Positions 5,262 to 9,402 of a DNA stretch of 9,402 bases are shown piece by piece. Below the pieces are notes generated by a model. It had not been told where the DNA came from. It did not search any database and saw nothing but the letters and a program-made list of their open reading frames with translations. The DNA is from an uncultured Eubacteriales bacterium. GTDB lineage: Bacteria; Bacillota; Clostridia; Peptostreptococcales; Anaerovoracaceae. The translations under genes were made by a program, and so were the position numbers. The DNA lies in NCBI GenBank assembly GCA_902772685.1, contig CACYBO010000233.1, positions 1 through 9,402 on the forward strand, given 5' to 3'. The stretch's first letter is position 1. Each line of letters opens with the position of its first letter.

Positions 5262-7523
5262 TTGAAAAAAGGACGATTAGGGAAAAACATCACGATTTAC
5301 ATCTTGATCTTCGCAATCGCGCTGGGTTTTTTCTGGTTTTTCAACACAGACAGCGACCAGTCGATGAAGCAGATCAAGACTTCAACGATGATAAACCATC
5401 TGAAGGCAAACGAAGTCGAAAGCATCAATGTCACAGAGACGAAGCTCACTGCGACTCTGGAAGATGGAGATGTTGTATACGCATACGTCAACAGTGCCGT
5501 TGACCTCAACTTCATCTATGAGCAGTACATCATGCCGCAGGTCGATGCCGGAACACTTAAACTGGACAGTGATCCGCCGAAGCAGGACTCCATATGGCTG
5601 ACACTTCTTCCGACGCTTTTGATGATAGGTATCATGGTAGCGTTCTTTGTGTTCATCATGCGGCAGAATGGCGGTGGAGGCAAGGCGATGGCCTTCGGCA
5701 AATCAAGGGCCAAACTGGCCAAGCAGGAAGATCTGAAGAAGATCACCTTCAAGGATGTCGCGGGGCTCAAAGAAGAAAAGGAAGAACTGGAGGAAATTGT
5801 AGATTTCCTGAAACATCCGGCTAAATATAACAGCCTGGGTGCACGGATTCCGAAGGGTATTCTGCTGGTAGGCCCTCCGGGAACCGGTAAGACATATATC
5901 TCAAAAGCGACTGCAGGAGAGGCGGGAGTGCCGTTCTTCACCATCAGCGGTTCAGATTTTGTTGAGATGTTCGTAGGCGTAGGTGCGTCCAGAGTCAGAG
6001 ACCTGTTCGAGCAGGCAAAGAAGAATGCGCCGTGCATCGTCTTCATTGATGAAATCGATGCTGTAGGCCGTAAGAGAGGCGCAGGTCTGGGCGGAGGACA
6101 CGATGAGAGAGAGCAGACCCTGAACCAGCTTCTTGTTGAGATGGATGGATTCGCTGAGAATTCAGGCATCATTATCCTTGCAGCGACAAACAGACCGGAC
6201 GTTCTGGATCCGGCGCTGCTCAGACCGGGCCGTTTCGACAGACAGATCGTCATCGGGATCCCGGACATTACGGGAAGAGAAGAAATCTTCAAAGTTCACT
6301 CACGCAACAAGCCGCTTGATAAAGGGGTTGACCCGAAGGTTCTTGCGAGAAGAACGCCGGGATTTACTCCTGCGGATATAGAGAACATGCTCAATGAAGC
6401 GGCGCTTCTGGCTGCACGCAGAAACGGCATGATCATCAGGATGGAAGAGATCGAGGAAGCGATAACCAAGGTCATCGCAGGACCTGAGAAGAAGAGCAGA
6501 GTTATCAGCGAAGAGGAGCGCAAGCTGACCGCATTCCATGAAGCCGGTCACGCAGTCGTCGCCCACTGTCTGCCGAAGTCCGATCCGGTGCATCAGATCA
6601 CGATCATCCCGAGAGGAAGAGCCGGCGGGTTTACGATGATCCTGCCAAAGGAAGATAAATACTACGGAACAAAAGAAGAGATGAGAGAGCAGATCATCCA
6701 TCTGCTCGGCGGCCGCGCGGCCGAAAAGCTCACTCTGGACGATATCAGCACAGGCGCATCGAACGATATCCAGAGAGCAACGGATATCGCCAGAGAGATG
6801 GTCACCAAGTACGGCTTCAGCGAGAAGCTGGGACCTGTCAACTACAGTTCATCTGACGAAGTGTTCCTGGGCAAAGACTTCACATCCAAGCAGGCGTACT
6901 CTGAAGAAACAGCGAACGAGATCGACGAGGAAGTAAAGGCGATCGTCGAGGAAGCTTACGACGCAGCAATCACCATCCTTGAAGAGCACATCGATCAGCT
7001 CAGGGCCGTTGCAGAAGGACTTCTCGAAGTAGAAACGCTCGACGGCGAGCAGTTCAGAGCGCTCTTTGACGGAGTCAAGACACCTGAGGAACTGGGCGAA
7101 GAGCTTGCGGCTGCGAAAGAAGAGAGAAAAGTCAAGGATAAAGAAGAAGCAAAGGCAGCAGTCAAAAAGAGAAAACTAGAAAAGCAGAAGGCGAAAGAAG
7201 AAGCCGAGAAGAGGGAACAGGAGCGTATCGATGAACTGACAGAACTCATCGAGAAAAAGGGCAAGAACGCCAAGTTCAAGCCAAGGGTCATGACATATAA
7301 CGACATGACGCAGGAACCAACCCCGCTCGACGAAAAAGAGCCTGAGACCGAAGAACCGGACAATGTCCCGGCGGAGGAGAATGAACTGCCTGACGCTGAT
7401 TTCGAACCAGTTGAGGAAGTAGCCGATGAACCGGTTGAGGAGCCTGTTGAGGAAGCAGCCGATGAACCGGTTGAGGAGCCGATAGAAGAATCGGGTGACA
7501 CTGAAGAGGAAGAAGACGAATGA
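5262..7523 (+). CDS. ftsH: ATP-dependent zinc metalloprotease FtsH with long acidic C-terminal tail
   Basis: Membrane-anchored hexameric AAA+ protease that extracts and degrades misfolded membrane proteins and selected cytoplasmic regulators. Order: TM1 (about 9-27), a small extracytoplasmic domain (30-110), TM2 (111-133), glycine linker, then the AAA+ module. The module has Walker A GPPGTGKT (204-211), pore motif FVG (237-239), Walker B IVFIDEID (259-266) and arginine fingers R321 and R324 in the second region of homology. The M41 peptidase has zinc site HEAGH (426-430) and the probable third ligand D502 in TGASNDI. All catalytic residues are present. At 753 residues it exceeds the usual 600-650: after the peptidase (to about 610) come a Lys/Glu-rich probable coiled coil (612-672) and a tail (684-753) that is half Asp/Glu with a 12-residue repeat. 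The start is TTG at 5262 with a strong ribosome site. tilS upstream is the common neighbour; hpt, often between them, is missing. Its stop overlaps the pucR start. Confidence 0.97.
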   Translation: MKKGRLGKNITIYILIFAIALGFFWFFNTDSDQSMKQIKTSTMINHLKANEVESINVTETKLTATLEDGDVVYAYVNSAVDLNFIYEQYIMPQVDAGTLKLDSDPPKQDSIWLTLLPTLLMIGIMVAFFVFIMRQNGGGGKAMAFGKSRAKLAKQEDLKKITFKDVAGLKEEKEELEEIVDFLKHPAKYNSLGARIPKGILLVGPPGTGKTYISKATAGEAGVPFFTISGSDFVEMFVGVGASRVRDLFEQAKKNAPCIVFIDEIDAVGRKRGAGLGGGHDEREQTLNQLLVEMDGFAENSGIIILAATNRPDVLDPALLRPGRFDRQIVIGIPDITGREEIFKVHSRNKPLDKGVDPKVLARRTPGFTPADIENMLNEAALLAARRNGMIIRMEEIEEAITKVIAGPEKKSRVISEEERKLTAFHEAGHAVVAHCLPKSDPVHQITIIPRGRAGGFTMILPKEDKYYGTKEEMREQIIHLLGGRAAEKLTLDDISTGASNDIQRATDIAREMVTKYGFSEKLGPVNYSSSDEVFLGKDFTSKQAYSEETANEIDEEVKAIVEEAYDAAITILEEHIDQLRAVAEGLLEVETLDGEQFRALFDGVKTPEELGEELAAAKEERKVKDKEEAKAAVKKRKLEKQKAKEEAEKREQERIDELTELIEKKGKNAKFKPRVMTYNDMTQEPTPLDEKEPETEEPDNVPAEENELPDADFEPVEEVADEPVEEPVEEAADEPVEEPIEESGDTEEEEDE
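7410..7480 (+). repeat. 36-bp tandem repeat in the ftsH acidic tail
   Basis: Two copies with a 36-bp period: 7410-7444 and 7446-7480 match at 34 of 35 bases, the one difference being T7420 against C7456. Each codes for the 12-residue unit VEE(V/A)ADEPVEEP. Such near identity at the DNA level points to a recent duplication or ongoing copy-number change. The period is a multiple of three, so the frame is kept. Confidence 0.9.
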
Positions 7524-9088
7524 AACTGACGGTAAAGGACTGTCTCGAACTGAACGCTTTTGCCGGCGCTGAGGTTCTCGCGCACGGCGAGGGGCTTACG
7601 GGTAACGTAAGCTCTGTTTCGGTGTTCGACAGTGCCGACGAAAAGGATCTGCTTCTCTACAACGGCAGGGATGAATTGCTTCTTACGGGCTTCCTCGGTG
7701 CCAAGGACGATGTCGCAAAGCAGTGCAGACTTGTCGAGCGCATTGCCGGAACAGGCTGTCCGGCGTTGGCAGTATTTTTCAGCAAACGGACTGCGGGCGC
7801 AATTGACAGGAAGGTCATAGCAGCTGCTGAAAAAGCCGGACTGACGCTCATTCGAATGGCGCCGGAGGCCAGATATGACGAAGCAATAGCAGAAATTATG
7901 GACAGTGTGCTCTACGGCGAGAATTTCAGCAATTCTCTCATAAATAACACCGTATTTCACCTGCTCAATTTCGAGAAACATTCCAGCTTTCCGGAAGCCG
8001 TCAGAGAAGCGGCTATAAATAACGATTTCCAATTATTTATACTCAGCGAGGACTTCAATCCCGTGCTCGCTGTTGAGACGCGGCACAAAGCGACGCTTGC
8101 CGATGCCATCCGGCTCGGCAGAGAACGTAGCATCCAGGGGGATTCCGGCAAAGTCTACACGCAGATCGATGTAAACGGCGTTCTGACTTATTGGGGTCCT
8201 GTGAACATAGGAAGCGATAAATACTTCATGCTTATTGTTGATAACGAGGATGTCTATACCGCCGGAGAGATAACGAAACTCGCCGAGATCATAGAACTTG
8301 CTATGGGCATGTGGAAATACACGCCGGAGCGCGACGCCAAGTCTGACTTCATCAAAGCTCTCATACGCGGCAACAAATCCCTTGCCTACAACCTGCAGGA
8401 TGAGGCCAGGATCGCAGGGCAGGACATCATCAGCGTATTCTTTTTCAAAGGCATTTCGAAGGATGAAGAGTCTCATGCTTTTGCAGAGTTTGAAATGGAA
8501 ACCGATCTTGAGGTTATGCACATCAACGAGGGCGAAGAGACTTACGGAATGATACTGAAGACAGAACATTCTGCAGAGGATGCTGCCTTTTCAACAGAGT
8601 GCAGTGATCTTTTCGCCGGATTCAAAGGGAACCGCGCGGCGAGGATTTTTCACGTTACGGGCGTGAACGGAATCGAGGGCGCCGGCGATGCTTACAAACT
8701 GATCAATGAGAGCTGGACCTTCGCGCAGAATGTGTTCCCGTACAAAAGAGTCTTTACAAAATACGAGCTGACGCTCGTCAACAATTGCATTAACATTCAG
8801 ATACAGGGCGGATTTGTGCACAAGAACTATATCGAACTGCTGGACCCATTCAGACAGTTGGGAGGGAGCAAAGCCCGCCAGCTGCTTGAAACACTGGAAA
8901 CCTTTGTGCTGGATGCCGGAATGAGTACAGGCAAGACTGCGAAGATCATGGACATCCACACCAACACTGTTCAATACCGTCTGAAGAAGATCAACGAGAT
9001 GCTCGGCGTGGAAGTTACAGGGAGCCGGACGACCCCGGGGCTGACCATGGCGCTGGCACTCAAGAGACTCGAGCGGGCGGTAAGCTGA
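7520..9088 (+). CDS. PucR-family transcriptional regulator
   Basis: Probable DNA-binding regulator with PucR/CdaR architecture. The N-terminal PucR-type domain spans about residues 5-130 (starts MKLTVKDCLELNAF; core ELLLTGFLGAKDD at 52-64). A central region (about 140-430) is of the kind that often has a GAF- or GGDEF-like fold in this family. The C-terminal HTH_30 domain (about 453-515) contains TAKIMDIHTNTVQYRLKKI (473-491), typical of the family's DNA-recognition helices. The 522-residue length is normal. Family members control purine catabolism, sugar-acid or amino-acid genes, but the ligand here cannot be read from sequence. The start ATG overlaps the ftsH stop (ATGA, 7520-7523), with GAGGAAG (7504-7510) upstream, so it is translated from the ftsH message. 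Downstream it faces the glyA promoter; control of glyA or of itself is an inference from position. Confidence 0.88.
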   Translation: MKLTVKDCLELNAFAGAEVLAHGEGLTGNVSSVSVFDSADEKDLLLYNGRDELLLTGFLGAKDDVAKQCRLVERIAGTGCPALAVFFSKRTAGAIDRKVIAAAEKAGLTLIRMAPEARYDEAIAEIMDSVLYGENFSNSLINNTVFHLLNFEKHSSFPEAVREAAINNDFQLFILSEDFNPVLAVETRHKATLADAIRLGRERSIQGDSGKVYTQIDVNGVLTYWGPVNIGSDKYFMLIVDNEDVYTAGEITKLAEIIELAMGMWKYTPERDAKSDFIKALIRGNKSLAYNLQDEARIAGQDIISVFFFKGISKDEESHAFAEFEMETDLEVMHINEGEETYGMILKTEHSAEDAAFSTECSDLFAGFKGNRAARIFHVTGVNGIEGAGDAYKLINESWTFAQNVFPYKRVFTKYELTLVNNCINIQIQGGFVHKNYIELLDPFRQLGGSKARQLLETLETFVLDAGMSTGKTAKIMDIHTNTVQYRLKKINEMLGVEVTGSRTTPGLTMALALKRLERAVS

Positions 9089-9102
9089 CCCGCGCGCACC
9101 GC

Positions 9103-9131
9103 TTGTCGGGCGTTAGAAGAAAGAGTATAAT
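9103..9131 (+). promoter_or_regulatory. Promoter of glyA
   Basis: TTGTCG (9103-9108, 4/6 to the -35 consensus) and a perfect TATAAT (9126-9131) stand 17 bp apart, the best promoter in the window. Transcription should begin near 9138, about 65 nt before the glyA start. No T-rich terminator separates pucR from it, so some read-through from upstream is possible. Confidence 0.8.
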
Positions 9132-9132
9132 A

Positions 9133-9166
9133 GCAAAAGCGGGCAGAGAGAATCTGCTGCTTTTGC
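9133..9166 (+). promoter_or_regulatory. Long dyad over the predicted glyA transcription start
   Basis: GCAAAAGC (9133-9140) pairs with GCTTTTGC (9159-9166); within it GCAGA (9143-9147) pairs with TCTGC (9153-9157) around a 5-nt loop GAGAA. The only interruption is GG against T. The dyad starts one base after the -10 box and spans the expected start site, so it may act as a DNA operator; from an upstream transcript it would form a stable RNA hairpin. The downstream tract is A-rich, not T-rich, so it is not a terminator for the plus strand. Confidence 0.6.
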
Positions 9167-9203
9167 AGAAGAAAAAATTTAATAATACAAAAGGAGAGAT
9201 GAG

Positions 9204-9402
9204 ATGTATTTTAACTATCTGGACAAGGCAGACCCTGAGGTTGCTGCATCGATCAGACGTGAGATCAATCGTCAGGAGACAAAGATCGAAATGATCGCAT
9301 CGGAGAATTTCGTAAACTACGAAATTATGGAGGCGGCGGGAAGCGCGCTGACCAACAAGTATGCCGAAGGATATCCGGGCAAGAGATATTACGGCGGATG
9401 CG
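9204..9402 (+). CDS. glyA: Serine hydroxymethyltransferase, N-terminal part (3' end outside window)
   Basis: PLP enzyme that converts serine and tetrahydrofolate to glycine and 5,10-methylene-tetrahydrofolate, the main source of one-carbon units. The 66 complete codons in the window are diagnostic: MYFNYLDKADPEV at the start, IEMIASENF (residues 29-37) and LTNKYAEGYPGKRYYGGC (49-66), which match the most conserved N-terminal SHMT block. The PLP-binding lysine and the rest of the enzyme lie beyond the window. AGGAG (9192-9196) is 7 nt from the ATG. The gene has its own near-consensus promoter and a short leader of about 65 nt, with no room for a glycine or other large riboswitch. The gene immediately upstream is the PucR-type regulator, a possible controller. 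Confidence 0.96.
   Translation, partial: MYFNYLDKADPEVAASIRREINRQETKIEMIASENFVNYEIMEAAGSALTNKYAEGYPGKRYYGGC

Noticed and set aside
5516..6292. Minus-strand open frame (258 codons) opposite the FtsH AAA+ domain
   Set aside because: Mirror of a highly conserved coding region, with no protein family resemblance.
6710..6723. Perfect 14-bp palindrome CGGCCGCGCGGCCG in ftsH
   Set aside because: It lies in codons for the conserved LLGGRAAE motif and is explained by GC-rich Gly/Arg/Ala codons; no second copy with similar context was noticed.
6995..8032. Minus-strand open frame (345 codons) with long serine runs
   Set aside because: The serine runs are the reverse reading of the Glu-rich ftsH tail (GAA/GAG codons); it is a composition artefact opposite two real genes.
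9089..9110. Possible terminator after pucR (CCCG ... CGGG)
   Set aside because: Only four base pairs with a loose loop and no T tract; the second arm is also part of the glyA -35 region.
9132..9203. Possible glycine riboswitch or attenuator before glyA
   Set aside because: The leader after the predicted start is about 65 nt, too short for a glycine riboswitch, and no terminator-type T run follows the hairpin.
9103..9294. Small plus-strand open frame overlapping the glyA start
   Set aside because: It begins in the glyA promoter at a non-ATG codon with no ribosome site and is out of frame with the clear SHMT coding sequence starting at 9204.

Overview
This window looks like ordinary core chromosome from an anaerobic member of the Firmicutes (Clostridia), with all seven genes on the plus strand. 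The evidence is a clostridial-type 3-hydroxybutyryl-CoA dehydrogenase, a YqhQ-like DUF1385 membrane protein beside rho and prmC, strong AGGAGG-type ribosome binding sites, and a mid-range GC content with frequent AGA arginine codons. A group such as the Anaerovoracaceae / Clostridiales family XIII is possible, but that is a guess. No mobile elements, CRISPR arrays, tRNA or rRNA genes were seen.

Layout: (1) The 3' end of hbd (butyrate / crotonyl-CoA pathway) ends at a clear intrinsic terminator. (2) A 170-bp gap carries an AT-rich probable promoter and a G-free, C-rich leader. It opens a tight cluster, rho - DUF1385 - prmC - tilS, with gaps of 12, 6 and 4 nt: transcription termination, an uncharacterised membrane protein, release-factor methylation and tRNA-Ile lysidine synthesis. 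(3) A 103-bp gap with a candidate extended -10 promoter and two dyads precedes ftsH, which starts at TTG and has an unusually long acidic, repeat-bearing tail. (4) A PucR-type regulator overlaps the ftsH stop by 4 nt. (5) A 115-bp gap with a near-consensus promoter and a long dyad over the predicted transcription start leads into glyA (serine hydroxymethyltransferase), which runs off the window.

The genes combine gene-expression machinery (rho, prmC, tilS), membrane protein quality control (ftsH) and metabolism (hbd, glyA). The PucR-family protein is the only specific transcription factor, and it sits directly upstream of the glyA promoter dyad, so local control of glyA is an attractive but untested idea.

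I found no convincing new multi-gene system. The points most worth a second look are the charged low-complexity insert in Rho and the rut-like leader of its gene, the FtsH tail with a nearly perfect 36-bp tandem repeat, the ftsH-pucR coupling with the glyA operator-like dyad, and the absence of rpmE and prfA from the places where they often occur.
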